Source: Parvibaculum sp039680535
GTDB lineage: Bacteria > Pseudomonadota > Alphaproteobacteria > Parvibaculales > Parvibaculaceae
Length of the DNA stretch: 64,000 nt
Assembly: GCF_039680535.1 (NCBI RefSeq)
Contig: NZ_JBDKSS010000023.1
Span: 62,001-126,000, forward strand
Direction: 5' to 3'
In this document: in pieces, positions 35,627-44,137 of the stretch
Layout of the letters: every line of letters begins with the position of its first letter
Position numbering within the stretch: position 1 is the first letter of the stretch
Made by a program: the position numbers and the translations under genes
The notes under the pieces: model-generated
Seen by the model: the letters and a program-made list of their open reading frames with translations, nothing else
Database searches by the model: none
What the model was told of the DNA's origin: nothing

Positions 35627-35902
35627 CTACGTCTGCGGCTCTTCGACGCCGAGCCAGCGGTCCACGAGGCGCGACACGCATTCGCGTTCCGAATATTGGC
35701 TCGTCATGGCCCGGGCAATGTTCTCGGCGGCTTCGGGCGTCTTGCCGGGTTCGGCGCCGAGGGCGGTCGCGACCTGCGAATAGGCGTCGCGGGCAAGGTC
35801 CTTGGCCAGCATCCGGCAGGGATCGAGCGTTCCGTAGCGAATGAGCGGCGCCGCAATGGCGGCCACGAGGAGAACGATAATCAGCCCAAGGATGATCCGC
35901 AT
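35627..35902 (-). CDS. small membrane-anchored protein of unknown function
   Basis: A 91-residue protein with an N-terminal helix (IILGLIIVLLVAAIAAPLI) and a short soluble part with two cysteines (LDPCRML and SERECVSRLV). No family recognised. It is on the same strand as its neighbours, with 35 bp to the secreted-protein start. Confidence 0.65.
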   Translation of the reverse strand: MRIILGLIIVLLVAAIAAPLIRYGTLDPCRMLAKDLARDAYSQVATALGAEPGKTPEAAENIARAMTSQYSERECVSRLVDRWLGVEEPQT

Positions 35903-35941
35903 CAGTTGGTCTCCGCTGAAATCTTCAAAACCCGATTTCCG

Positions 35942-36262
35942 TCAATATCCGCTCGGACCGTTGCCGCGGCCACGGCCGTATTCGCTGCTCGCGCCGGGAG
36001 CGGCGGCCATGCTGGTACGGCATGCGTTGAAGCCCTTCTTCCAGCCGGCGCGATAAGCCTTGCTCGTGCGCCAGAGGTCGGGATCGCGAATGACCGTCGA
36101 TGAGTTGCCGGGGATATAACCCGTGCCGGTGCCGCAACCCGCGGAATAGCCCGTCTGGTAGTCCGGGTCTTCCGACTGATCGTCGCCAAAAGTGCTGCAG
36201 CCCGAAAGGGAAAGGCCGAGGGCGAGGCAGAGCAGGGCGGTTTTGAGCATATTCTTTGTCAT
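35942..36262 (-). CDS. small lipoprotein
   Basis: 106 residues from ATG 36262. The signal ends in a lipobox (LSLSGC), followed by an acidic linker, a Gly/Tyr-rich part (YQTGYSAGCGTGTGYIPG) and YRAGWKKGFNACR. The C-terminus is Gly/Arg-rich. The pattern DLWRTSKAYRAGWKKGFNAC resembles small bacterial surface lipoproteins, but no function is known. Confidence 0.7.
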   Translation of the reverse strand: MTKNMLKTALLCLALGLSLSGCSTFGDDQSEDPDYQTGYSAGCGTGTGYIPGNSSTVIRDPDLWRTSKAYRAGWKKGFNACRTSMAAAPGASSEYGRGRGNGPSGY

Positions 36263-36427
36263 AATTCTTTTTCGGCTCCTGGCATGTCGCGGCGAGCATA
36301 GCGATGCGGCACGCGCCCGCAAGCGTGAGGCGAAGGCCGCCTTATAGTTTACGACCTTTTAACAGGCATGGTGCTCAGATGGGTCTTTGCGGGAGGAGCT
36401 GCCTCCCGAGACTGACAAGTGGCGACC

Positions 36428-37543
36428 ATGGCTTCGATCGCAATACCGGGCAACATGAGTTTTGGCGCACCCGCGTCAACGGCTGCCCATGAGCGCGATC
36501 TCCTCTTGCGACGCCTGGCGGATCTTGCGGTTCTGCCGCCGGGCCGCATTACCGCGCAGGAGCGTGGCCTTGTCGACATGGTGATGGCGGCTGCGGTCTC
36601 CCGTCTCGACGAAACCCAGCGCAGGCGTCTCGCCGAACGCGTCGCGCCGCTGCCGGAGGGCCCGCGGGAACTCACGCTGACGCTGGCGCGCGACGCCTTC
36701 GCCGTCGCCGAACCCATCCTGATGCATTCGCTGAGCCTCGGTGCAACCGAACTCGCCGACATCGTTCGCGATGCCGGGCATGATCATGCGCTGGCCATCG
36801 CGGGTCGCCGCTCGTTGCCGCCGGTGGTCGTCGATGCGCTGGTCGATTACGGCAATGGGCAGGTCATTTGCCGGTTGCTGGCGAACAAGGGTGCGCTGCT
36901 TTCTCACCGCGCGGCGGAAGCGCTTGCACGGCGGAGTTCGAGCGAGCCTGAATTCGTGCCGCTGCTGCTCGCGCGGCCGGAACTCAATGCGCGCCAGGCG
37001 CTTCTCATGTTCTGGTGGAGCCCGGCGCAACTCAGAAGCGAAATTCTCGCGCGGTTCACCGTCGAGCGGCGCATGATGCATGTAGCTCTTGAGGACGTGC
37101 TCGAAGGAGGCATCGAGGTGGCGGGCGCGGACGAGGCGCTTCGCGTTATCCTCTCGATGGTCCGTCCGCCGAAGGCGGCTCCGAAATCGCATATTGCGCA
37201 GCTCGCAAGTCTCGCAACCGATGGGCGGATCGAGGAGTTCGTCGGCGAGCTGGCGCAGGCCGGCCGCATTCGCGCCGAAACCGCATTCCGCATACTCAGC
37301 GATCAGGGCGGCGAGCCCCTGGCCGTCTTTGCCAAGGCGGTCGGGCTTACACGCGCCGAGTTCGGCGATCTCATGGTCCATGCCACCGGCATTCGCGGTG
37401 GAAGCATTCCCTCCCGCACTGACGTCGAGCGCGTGGTGAGGACTTTCGACGCGATCTCCATCGACCGGGCGGACCTCGTCCTTCATTCGTGGGATTGGTC
37501 GATTTCGGGCGACGCGCAGATCGTCATGCCTGTCGAAGAGTAG
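36428..37543 (+). CDS. DUF2336-family protein
   Basis: 371 residues from ATG 36428; GTG 36419 is also possible. The protein is alpha-helical with HEAT-like repeats (ELADIVRDAGHDHALAIAGRRSLPP, then LVDYGNGQVICRLLANKGALLS, and LARRSSSEPEFVPLLLARPEL). DUF2336 proteins are widespread in alphaproteobacteria and some link to stalk, motility or signalling output, but this one has no such neighbour. No membrane segment. Confidence 0.8.
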   Translation: MASIAIPGNMSFGAPASTAAHERDLLLRRLADLAVLPPGRITAQERGLVDMVMAAAVSRLDETQRRRLAERVAPLPEGPRELTLTLARDAFAVAEPILMHSLSLGATELADIVRDAGHDHALAIAGRRSLPPVVVDALVDYGNGQVICRLLANKGALLSHRAAEALARRSSSEPEFVPLLLARPELNARQALLMFWWSPAQLRSEILARFTVERRMMHVALEDVLEGGIEVAGADEALRVILSMVRPPKAAPKSHIAQLASLATDGRIEEFVGELAQAGRIRAETAFRILSDQGGEPLAVFAKAVGLTRAEFGDLMVHATGIRGGSIPSRTDVERVVRTFDAISIDRADLVLHSWDWSISGDAQIVMPVEE

Positions 37544-37548
37544 GGCGT

Positions 37549-38358
37549 CTATTCGGCCGCGGTTGCGGAGATGTCCTGCTTCTCGACGCCCGCTTCCAGA
37601 CGCGATGCGCCTTCGGGCGGCTGGAAGATGGGTTTGCTGACGATCGTTTCAAGCGCGCGCTGGGCCTTTTCGGCCGTCGCGATGATGTCGCCCTCCGCCT
37701 GATCGACGAGGTCGAGAACTTCGCGCGCGCCCGTGAGAACGCCATCGAGCCAGCCATCGGGGTTGCTGCCCAGCGCCTTGAGCGTGACGGCATCGGCCGC
37801 AAGCGTCGTCACCGTGCGGCGCACGGCGGCCGTGTTGAAATCGGCGGAGCCATTCACAAGACTGACAAGCATGCGCACCTGCGCGCGCACGCCATCGATG
37901 AGCGCATTGCGTTCGCGCTGGCGCTTCTCGCCCTCGTCCGCGGGCGGCGCCAGATCGTCGAGCGAGACGCCGAGAACGCGCGCGACGGCGGCCATGGTGC
38001 GGAACGTGCCGTCCTTCTTGCCGGTTTCGATTTCGGAAAGATAAGCCGGGCTGATGCCGGCTGCGCGGGCAAGCTCGACGGCCTTCAGACCGCGAAACTC
38101 TCGCCAGACGCGGACAGGGTTTTCGCCATCCGCGATGCGGTGCGCGACCTTGGCCGGCGCGCCGCCGAGCCGCTCGGTCAGCGTGGCGCGGGCCCGCGTC
38201 AGCTCGCTCGCAATGCCCTTCAGCTTCAGCAGCGTTTCATATTCGCCAATGGGAACGAGCACGAAGAGCGGCTTGCCGTCGGGCCCCATGACGTGCTGAT
38301 GGGCTTTGTCGCCGGATTCGCTTCTGGACGCCTGATCGTTCACGAAGTTCCGCTCCAC
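37549..38358 (-). CDS. XRE-type regulator with antitoxin-like N-terminal segment
   Basis: A 269-residue protein. Residues about 20-48 (GPDGKPLFVLVPIGEYETLLK) resemble a Phd-type antitoxin strand-helix unit, about 80-137 is an XRE helix-turn-helix (LKAVELARAAGISPAYLSEIETGKKDG), and about 145-250 is a helical tail. Such mixes occur in toxin-antitoxin antitoxins, but no toxin is adjacent. It is convergent with the DUF2336 gene. Confidence 0.78.
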   Translation of the reverse strand: MERNFVNDQASRSESGDKAHQHVMGPDGKPLFVLVPIGEYETLLKLKGIASELTRARATLTERLGGAPAKVAHRIADGENPVRVWREFRGLKAVELARAAGISPAYLSEIETGKKDGTFRTMAAVARVLGVSLDDLAPPADEGEKRQRERNALIDGVRAQVRMLVSLVNGSADFNTAAVRRTVTTLAADAVTLKALGSNPDGWLDGVLTGAREVLDLVDQAEGDIIATAEKAQRALETIVSKPIFQPPEGASRLEAGVEKQDISATAAE

Positions 38359-38495
38359 TCGCCATCTGCGTCATGCACCATCGCCGGGAGATAGCCGATT
38401 CTAGGCATCCATTGCGAGCATTCCGAGGTCATGCGCCGTCGCAGATCGAATCATAGACGGGCTGCAAAGTCCATCGGAGCGGAGGCCGCGCGAGG

Positions 38496-39554
38496 CTAGC
38501 TTCGCCAGCGAAGTGTGGTCGGCTTCACCGGGTTCTCGAAGGGGCGTCCCTGTTCTCCGGCTTCCTGCCATTCGGTCTTCAGGCGGTGATACCACTTCGC
38601 CTGCACATCAGAGTCGTTGATGAGCATGAGGCGAGGATCGAACCGCAGGCCTTCCTGCTGCAGGTCGACCATGGCGCGGTCCTGATCGAGGAAGGCGCGC
38701 ATGAAGGGGCGCAGAACGGGCTTCAGGACGGTGAGGAGCGGCATCGTCCAGTAAAAGGATTGCGTGATTTCCGTCGTCTTCTCGTCGACCGGCGTAACGC
38801 AGGTGAGCCCGGTTACGCGGTGACGGCCTGCCGTAATGCGTTCGATGCGGATCCCCGGCAGCCGGAATGAAATTTCCGTACGCGGCGCGCCGCCAAGAAT
38901 CTTGTAGGCAAAGGAGTTGCTCGACGGCGCATGCTCGACCATGGCGAAGCCGAGTTCGGCGGGCGCGAAGGCCTTGGCCTTTTCATGGATCGACTTCTGC
39001 GTCCGCCAATACCAGCTGCGGTGAACGAAGGGGCCATGGGCAGGGTCCATGAGGCCGATGACCGCATGATCGATATGACATGAGAAGGTCATCTTCTCGC
39101 GGATGTTGGGCCGCCTGTCGGCATCGAAGCCCGGCATGAGCGGCGGCTCGCCCGACGGAGCAAGGTCGGCACGCTTTTCCTCGGCGATATAGATCCAGAT
39201 ATTTCCCTGGACCTCGCGCACCGGATAGCGGCGCACGCGAATGCGGGACACTTCGATGTCCTGACCGGGAACGAGCGAAGGAATTTCGGCGCACTGGCCG
39301 TCGGTGCGGAACTTCCAGCCGTGATAGGGGCATTCGACCGCGCTATGGCCGCATCCGCTCGACTTCGAGTCAAAGAGCTTGCCGGCGGACAGCGGCACGC
39401 CGCGATGCGGGCAGATATCGCGGAGCGCAAAGGGCTCGCCCTTCTCGTCGCGGCCAATAAGTATCGGCTCGCCGAGCAGCACCTTATGGATCATGGCGCC
39501 GGGGGCGATCTCTTCGCCGGGGGCGCCGAAATACCAGATGTCTTTCAGGAACAA
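38496..39554 (-). CDS. Rieske [2Fe-2S] ring-hydroxylating-type oxygenase
   Basis: A 352-residue protein from TTG 39554, with GGAGA upstream, so that the first residues FLKDIWYFG match family starts; the frame is open to 39611. The Rieske cluster is CPHRG (residues about 48-52) and CPYHGW (about 75-80), and the mononuclear iron region has DPAHGPFVHRS. The type is vanillate O-demethylase/phenoxybenzoate dioxygenase-like; the substrate is unknown and no reductase gene is adjacent. It is isolated from other catabolic genes. Confidence 0.85.
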   Translation of the reverse strand: MFLKDIWYFGAPGEEIAPGAMIHKVLLGEPILIGRDEKGEPFALRDICPHRGVPLSAGKLFDSKSSGCGHSAVECPYHGWKFRTDGQCAEIPSLVPGQDIEVSRIRVRRYPVREVQGNIWIYIAEEKRADLAPSGEPPLMPGFDADRRPNIREKMTFSCHIDHAVIGLMDPAHGPFVHRSWYWRTQKSIHEKAKAFAPAELGFAMVEHAPSSNSFAYKILGGAPRTEISFRLPGIRIERITAGRHRVTGLTCVTPVDEKTTEITQSFYWTMPLLTVLKPVLRPFMRAFLDQDRAMVDLQQEGLRFDPRLMLINDSDVQAKWYHRLKTEWQEAGEQGRPFENPVKPTTLRWRS

Positions 39555-39910
39555 GCCAGTCTCCAACTCATGCGCGTCAGGGTGAGGGCATAATGCGCAG
39601 CACGGGCCCATTCAGCCAAGCGCTCATACGTCGCAGGCGGGGATACACGCCGGCACTCGAAACATTTTGTTGCATATATGGCCGCCGGACGATGAAGCGA
39701 TGAACGTTCAATAGGGGTAGGGTCTGTATCCAAGGAATTTTGTCTTAAGTTGATTTGATGAATATTGCTTGTTTTAAAATACTGTATTCGGATCGATAGT
39801 TCCCAGCATTGCACTTTCAATACGAATTGATATAAATGCGCCGTGGTTCTTTACCCTTGACTTCGCGTTGGGTCGGTCGCGTGGCAGGCGTAGGAATATC
39901 GGGGGGCGAC
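39555..39910. other. AT-rich intergenic region upstream of the MucR-type gene
   Basis: A 356-bp gap; 39730-39836 is markedly AT-rich against a GC-rich background. The only ORF (39545-39820, minus) has no ribosome-binding site and looks random. AT-rich DNA with T-rich steps upstream is usual for MucR-type genes, which bind such DNA, so it is probably a self-regulated promoter region. Confidence 0.5.
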
Positions 39911-40336
39911 ATGAGCGAAAAGGCGGGATTGATCGGCATGACCGCGGAAATTGTTTCCGCTTATGTCGGCCATAACGATGTGCCGGCCGAAGACATCTCG
40001 GGCCTCATCCACAAGGTGTATACGGCGCTGGTGCAGGCCGAGAGCGGAGCGGCCTCCCATGTGGAACGGCCGGAACCAGCCATTTCCACGCGCAAATCGA
40101 TCACGCCGGATTATCTCGTCTGTCTGGAAGACGGCAAGAAGTTCAAGTCTCTGAAGCGGCATCTGCGGACGCATTATAATCTGAGTCCTGAAGAATATCG
40201 CGAGAAGTGGAACCTGCCTCGCGACTACCCGATGGTCGCGCCGAACTATGCGCAGGCGCGTTCGAAGCTCGCCAAGAAGATGGGACTCGGGCAGAAGGGG
40301 CGTCGCCGCACGGTTCGCCGCGCCGCCGCCAAATAA
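39911..40336 (+). CDS. Ros/MucR-family transcriptional regulator
   Basis: A 141-residue protein from ATG 39911; an upstream in-frame start (39836) has no support. The zinc-finger-like domain is YLVCLEDGKKFKSLKRHLRTHY. Metal positions are Cys71, Asp74, His84 and His88, so Asp replaces the second Cys of Ros, as I recall in some Mesorhizobium relatives. Then follows the family's LSPEEYREKWNLPRDYPMV block and a basic tail. MucR proteins are global, H-NS-like regulators of surface and symbiosis genes. Confidence 0.92.
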   Translation: MSEKAGLIGMTAEIVSAYVGHNDVPAEDISGLIHKVYTALVQAESGAASHVERPEPAISTRKSITPDYLVCLEDGKKFKSLKRHLRTHYNLSPEEYREKWNLPRDYPMVAPNYAQARSKLAKKMGLGQKGRRRTVRRAAAK

Positions 40337-40454
40337 CGGCGCTATGGGCTTTCCGAGACATTCGCGCCATGGCCTCGTGTGAGGCGCCTTGCCAAGGCGG
40401 GCTGCGGGATTCATCATCGTTGAGATGATTCGCGGGGACGAGGGGGTTCCCGCC

Positions 40455-40997
40455 ATGACGGGGGACACGTCCATTCTGACCGCCGCCGAACAGGCCATCC
40501 GCGCGCAGCTCATTATTCCCGAACAGCAGGAGCTTTTCGACTATTGGCGGTCGAAGGGGGACGAAGCTGGGCATCCGACGCGGGCGGACATTCATCCCGG
40601 CGATATCAAGGCGCTGCTGCCCTGCATCAGTCTTCTCGACATTCTCGATGGAGGCGCGGTCGGTGAGCCGCGGAGACTGCGGGTTCGGCTGGCAGGGACG
40701 CGGCTGCGCGATTATCTCGGTGTCGAAACGACGGGGCGTTGCCTCGATGAGTTCGACCTTGGCGATCAGCGGCTTTATTGGGATGCGGCCTATCGCGAGG
40801 TCGTGGAGGCAGGCCGCCCCGCGCAGGGCGTCGTACCCATGACGCCGTGGCGTCAGCCGCATGTATTCCAGTTCTGGTTGCGCCTGCCGCTCGTCGGCGA
40901 CAATGGACGCATCGTCATGGTGCTGGGCCATGATACCTTCCTGCAATCGGAGAAGGCGCAGGCGCTCGCAAACCGGGCCAATCTCCGCATCGCCTGA
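40455..40997 (+). CDS. PAS_5-type domain protein
   Basis: 180 residues from ATG 40455 (ATG 40425 is an alternative). The PAS-like fold includes FDYWRSKGDEAGHPTRADIHP, then LPCISLLDILDGG, RLRVRLAGTRLRDYLGVETTG and RLPLVGDNGRIVMVLGHDTF. These domain proteins are common in alphaproteobacteria and are stand-alone sensors without an output domain. No neighbour reveals the role. Confidence 0.75.
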   Translation: MTGDTSILTAAEQAIRAQLIIPEQQELFDYWRSKGDEAGHPTRADIHPGDIKALLPCISLLDILDGGAVGEPRRLRVRLAGTRLRDYLGVETTGRCLDEFDLGDQRLYWDAAYREVVEAGRPAQGVVPMTPWRQPHVFQFWLRLPLVGDNGRIVMVLGHDTFLQSEKAQALANRANLRIA

Positions 40998-41027
40998 ACT
41001 GAACCGGGCGGCACCATCGGAGCCACC

Positions 41028-41495
41028 ATGTTGTTGTCTGCCAATATCCGCCAGCTTCGTTATTTCGTCGTCGGTGCCGCGCTGTTGAGCGCCTATGCCG
41101 GTTCAACGGCCCAGGCGGCGACGGCAACGATCGAAGCGGGCGAGAAGACTGTTTCAAAGGGCGAACTGGCCGAGTTCAAGGTGTCCGCGCCCCGCGACAC
41201 GTCGTCGGAGCTTTCAGCCTGGTGCGAGGTGAGCGCTGGCGGCGCCGCTAAGCTCACCTTCGATGGCGAGCACTACATTCCGCTTTCGGATCCGGCGGTG
41301 GGTGATGCCGTGACACTGAAGCCGGGAGAGACGAAGCGCTTCGACATCACCGGCACCATCGAGAAGAACAAGGGCGACGCCTATATCGGCTTCCTGTTTG
41401 CCGATGTTCCGCAGGCCATGTGCTTTCCAGGCATGGAATGCGGCGGAGCGACAGGCGGCGCGGAGAGCGTGAAGGTTTCCTGCGGCAATCGCTGA
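41028..41495 (+). CDS. secreted protein of unknown function
   Basis: 155 residues with a signal peptide (VVGAALLSAYAGSTAQAATA) and a beta-rich mature part. Four Cys residues (AWCEVS, AMCFPGMECGG, VSCGNR) may form two disulfides. Start ATG 41028. No family recognised. It lies after the PAS gene on the same strand and is convergent with the XRE repressor gene. Confidence 0.65.
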   Translation: MLLSANIRQLRYFVVGAALLSAYAGSTAQAATATIEAGEKTVSKGELAEFKVSAPRDTSSELSAWCEVSAGGAAKLTFDGEHYIPLSDPAVGDAVTLKPGETKRFDITGTIEKNKGDAYIGFLFADVPQAMCFPGMECGGATGGAESVKVSCGNR

Positions 41496-41548
41496 GCGCC
41501 GCATTCCGCCTCTTTCAGAGATACGTCTCCTTACAGATGCCGCCTCCT

Positions 41549-42121
41549 TCACAGGTGCCGGATGAGCATGACGACCGGCGCGACCCGGCCGTGGCGGGGA
41601 AGCGTTCGTGCCTGCGCGCCCGATTGCGGCGGCACCAGGAAAAAAGTTCCGTCAACAGATGAAATGAAGCGGCCAAAGCCGCTCTCCTCGCCGTCGATCT
41701 CGACGATGCAGTCGCGCCCGAGCGCGCGCGTGACATGTTCCGGCGGGAGCCGGTCCGCGATCACGACATCTCCAGCGCAATAAAGGCCGACATTGGCGCG
41801 AATGCGCATCGCAACCGGATCGCGCGCCGGTGCTTCGAGCGTCAGCGTTTCGTCACCAGCCGGCACGACGTTTTCAAAATGCCCGTCACGGCCGATCTGA
41901 CCGATGCAGGGTATGGATGCGGTGCGTGGCGGCGCCGAGATGAGGTCGGCGACCCGCACATCCAGGACTGCGGCGAATTTCGCCAGCCAGTCCATTGAAA
42001 CCGTCATGCCGGACGTCTCGAGCCGGGAGACCGTCGCGGCGGTCGTTCCGACGCGACGGGCCAGTTCCGACTGCGTCATGCCTCGCAACTTTCGGAAGTG
42101 GCGGATTCTGGTCTGGGTCAC
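41549..42121 (-). CDS. cI-like XRE regulator with S24-type C-terminal domain
   Basis: A 190-residue protein. Residues about 8-60 are an XRE HTH (MTQSELARRVGTTAATVSRLETSG); about 95-190 resembles an S24 peptidase/LexA fold (MRIRANVGLYCAGDVVIADR and GRDCIVEIDGEESGFGRFI). The catalytic Ser and Lys are not clear by eye, so cleavage may be lost. It is divergent from the DnaA-IV-like gene, with an inverted repeat between them. It may be a remnant phage-type repressor or a host repressor. Confidence 0.8.
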   Translation of the reverse strand: MTQTRIRHFRKLRGMTQSELARRVGTTAATVSRLETSGMTVSMDWLAKFAAVLDVRVADLISAPPRTASIPCIGQIGRDGHFENVVPAGDETLTLEAPARDPVAMRIRANVGLYCAGDVVIADRLPPEHVTRALGRDCIVEIDGEESGFGRFISSVDGTFFLVPPQSGAQARTLPRHGRVAPVVMLIRHL

Positions 42122-42152
42122 TCCGTCCTCCTGTCGTTTCGAATTGCGTCGG

Positions 42153-42198
42153 AAAATTACGCAAACTTATCCCCGCCATATACTGAATGCGTAATTTT
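42153..42198. promoter_or_regulatory. 11-bp inverted repeat, candidate repressor sites
   Basis: AAAATTACGCA (42153-42163) and TGCGTAATTTT (42188-42198) form perfect inverted arms, 24 bp apart, in the gap between the divergent XRE and DnaA-IV-like genes. A further TTCGCGTAACG lies at 42241-42251. They look like paired sites for the XRE repressor. Confidence 0.65.
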
Positions 42199-42267
42199 AC
42201 CATGTAGAGCATACGAGGGGTTCTCGTAATGTTCCGTTAACTTCGCGTAACGCCCAGGAGGGACGAC

Positions 42268-42708
42268 ATGCAATTTATGAGTGGGGGCCATTCAAGCAGG
42301 TTCAATCTGGCGAGAAAGGCGGCGTTCCCCGATTTCGGCGGACGTCTCGTCCGGTGCGCAACGACCATCAAGGCCAAGACGGGCAGGGATGTCGCCTGGA
42401 CGGCGCAAGTGGCGTTGACTCAGGAGATCATCGCGCAGGCCTTCAACATTCCGGTGGGCGAGCTCCGGGCGGCCACGCGGCGCAAGGCGCGGGTGGCACT
42501 GGCACGGCAGATCGCGATGTATCTGGTGCATATCGCCTTTGGTCTCAACCTTTCGGAGGTCGGACTTCACTTCGGACGGGACCGGACCACGGCAGCGCAT
42601 GCCTGCCGGCAAATGGAAGACCGGCGCGACGACCGGGACTTCGATCTTCTGCTCGACCGGCTTGAAAGGGCAGTCCGCGCCATGCCGGTCACGGAGCGCA
42701 TGCAATGA
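42268..42708 (+). CDS. DnaA domain-IV-like helix-turn-helix protein
   Basis: A 146-residue protein without an AAA+ domain. Residues about 75-115 match the DNA-binding part of DnaA (ARQIAMYLVHIAFGLNLSEVG, then FGRDRTTAAHACRQMED), which in DnaA reads the DnaA box. It overlaps the next gene by ATG-type coupling. Such proteins appear beside DUF6456 in alphaproteobacteria and may bind DnaA-box-like DNA; the role is unproven. Confidence 0.85.
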   Translation: MQFMSGGHSSRFNLARKAAFPDFGGRLVRCATTIKAKTGRDVAWTAQVALTQEIIAQAFNIPVGELRAATRRKARVALARQIAMYLVHIAFGLNLSEVGLHFGRDRTTAAHACRQMEDRRDDRDFDLLLDRLERAVRAMPVTERMQ

Positions 42709-43508
42709 TGGCCGCGGCAAAGAGGCCCGGCCCGATGGTTGCCGAACGGGAAATCGAGCGCGAAGTGCGGCGGGTCTTTCCCCGGTTGAGCGAGGACGAC
42801 GCCTATGTCGCGCCGATGCGAGACGGGGGCTTTGGTGTTTTCGTCGCGCGCAACAGCTGGCGCGCGCCGGTTGCGCGGATCGAAGTGCACGCATGGAAAG
42901 CCATTGAGCAGCGCGACTTTGTGGAGCTCGCGGGCGAGGCGCGGTGGCGTCCGAGTTCGGCGGGGATCGCCTATTGGCGACGCCTCGGGGCGAGCGCCGA
43001 TCCCTTCCGCGCGCAGCACCAGCTTGGGACGCTGAAGCAGGTCGGCGATGCGACGGTCGAAGTCAATGACGGAGAGTCTCCGCTCGGATGGCTCCGGCGG
43101 CGAAAGGGCGCCGATGGAAAGCCGCTCGTTTCGGCCACGCAATTCGAGGCGGGCGAACGGCTGCGTCGCGACTTCACGCTTGCCTGCATGACGCCGCGCC
43201 TGACCACGGATTGGTCGGCCGCGATGACGGCGGATGGCGGAGGACGCAGGCTTCGCGATCCTTCCGATGTAACCGACAGGGCGCTTGCCGCGCGCGAGCG
43301 GCTTGCTCGTGCGCTTGATGCGGTCGGGCCGAAGCTCTCCGATCTGGCTCTCGCCGTCTGCTGCCATCTGCATGGGCTCGAAAGCGCGGAACAGCATTTC
43401 GGCTGGCCGCGGCGATCGGGCAAGATCGTGCTGCAGATCGCGCTCGACCGGCTTGCGGCTCATTACGGGCTGGAGGAACGGGACGAAGAGAAGGGGCGTC
43501 AGCCGTGA
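42705..43508 (+). CDS. DUF6456-domain protein
   Basis: 267 residues from ATG 42705, which overlaps the stop of the DnaA-IV-like gene. The C-terminal half carries the conserved block (ESPLGWLRRRKGADGKPLVSATQFEAGERLRRDFTLA is its span, residues about 123-160) and a helical end with AARERLARALDAVGPKLSDLALAVCCHLHGLE. The family is not characterised. The last 10 bp overlap the convergent sufE gene. Confidence 0.8.
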   Translation: MMAAAKRPGPMVAEREIEREVRRVFPRLSEDDAYVAPMRDGGFGVFVARNSWRAPVARIEVHAWKAIEQRDFVELAGEARWRPSSAGIAYWRRLGASADPFRAQHQLGTLKQVGDATVEVNDGESPLGWLRRRKGADGKPLVSATQFEAGERLRRDFTLACMTPRLTTDWSAAMTADGGGRRLRDPSDVTDRALAARERLARALDAVGPKLSDLALAVCCHLHGLESAEQHFGWPRRSGKIVLQIALDRLAAHYGLEERDEEKGRQP

Positions 43509-43927
43509 GCGGCGGCGGATGCCGTGCGGGCGTCGCGCTGGATGCGGCCGACCATGGAATAGAGCCCGTTCGAGCGCTGCGGGCTCAGGTGCTCATTGAG
43601 GCCGAGCTTTGCCATGATGTCCTTCGCATCGACGGCGAGGATCTCGGCGGGCGTCCTGCCGGAATACATGCGCAGGAGAATGGCGATCAGTCCACGGACG
43701 ATATGGGCGTCGCTGTCGCCGCGGAAGACCAGATGCGTGCCATCTGCTTCCATGCGAGGTTCGGTGACGAGCCAGACTTGGCTCACGCAGCCCTGCACCT
43801 TGTTTTCGGGCGAATGTTCCTCGGCGCTCAGCGGTTCGAGCTCGCGGCCGAGTTCGATGACATAGCGGTAGCGTTCTTCCCAATCGTCGAGGAAGGAGAA
43901 ATCTGCGATCAGGTCGTCGATGCTCAT
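43499..43927 (-). CDS. sufE: SufE cysteine-desulfuration sulfur acceptor
   Basis: A 142-residue protein with the active Cys47 in VQGCVSQVW, which accepts the persulfide from SufS and passes it to the SufBCD scaffold. The length is normal. No suf operon is adjacent, so it is a separate gene. Its 3' end overlaps the convergent DUF6456 gene by 10 bp. Confidence 0.95.
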   Translation of the reverse strand: MSIDDLIADFSFLDDWEERYRYVIELGRELEPLSAEEHSPENKVQGCVSQVWLVTEPRMEADGTHLVFRGDSDAHIVRGLIAILLRMYSGRTPAEILAVDAKDIMAKLGLNEHLSPQRSNGLYSMVGRIQRDARTASAAAHG

Positions 43928-44053
43928 GCCACTTCGCCATTCCGGGCCCCGGTTCCGGCGGATACCGGGCGCGCGCCTTCAAATTCCGCTCAGGACATAG
44001 CGACGATGGCGGGGATGCACAAGCTTTGCGACCCGATGGGCCCCTCTAATGGG

Positions 44054-44094
44054 AACGCCGCCCGGCGGGTAGGCATACCGTACCGGGCGGCGTT
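44054..44094. terminator. long hairpin between the DUF5330 and sufE genes
   Basis: A 12-bp stem (44054-44065 with 44083-44094) encloses a small GGTA/TACC stem. No T-run follows. It may end the DUF5330 transcript or be a structured leader; a second hairpin is at 44102-44127. Confidence 0.4.
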
Positions 44095-44101
44095 CAGCCG
44101 A

Positions 44102-44127
44102 CCGGAAGCTCAGGACAAAGCTTCCGG
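44102..44127 (-). terminator. hairpin downstream of the DUF5330 gene
   Basis: An 8-bp stem CCGGAAGC/GCTTCCGG with a 10-nt loop lies 10 bp past the DUF5330 stop codon. No T-run follows, so termination efficiency is unclear. Confidence 0.4.
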
Positions 44128-44137
44128 AGGGCCGTCC

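Noticed and set aside
37549..38358. A toxin-antitoxin pair
   Set aside because: No small toxin ORF lies on either side; neighbours are the DUF2336 and Rieske genes.
39545..39820. A 91-codon minus-strand ORF upstream of the Rieske oxygenase
   Set aside because: No ribosome-binding site and random-looking composition; it spans the AT-rich MucR promoter region.
41549..43508. A prophage remnant
   Set aside because: The cI-like repressor suggests one, but there is no integrase, structural phage gene or attachment-site repeat, and the adjacent genes are alphaproteobacterial.
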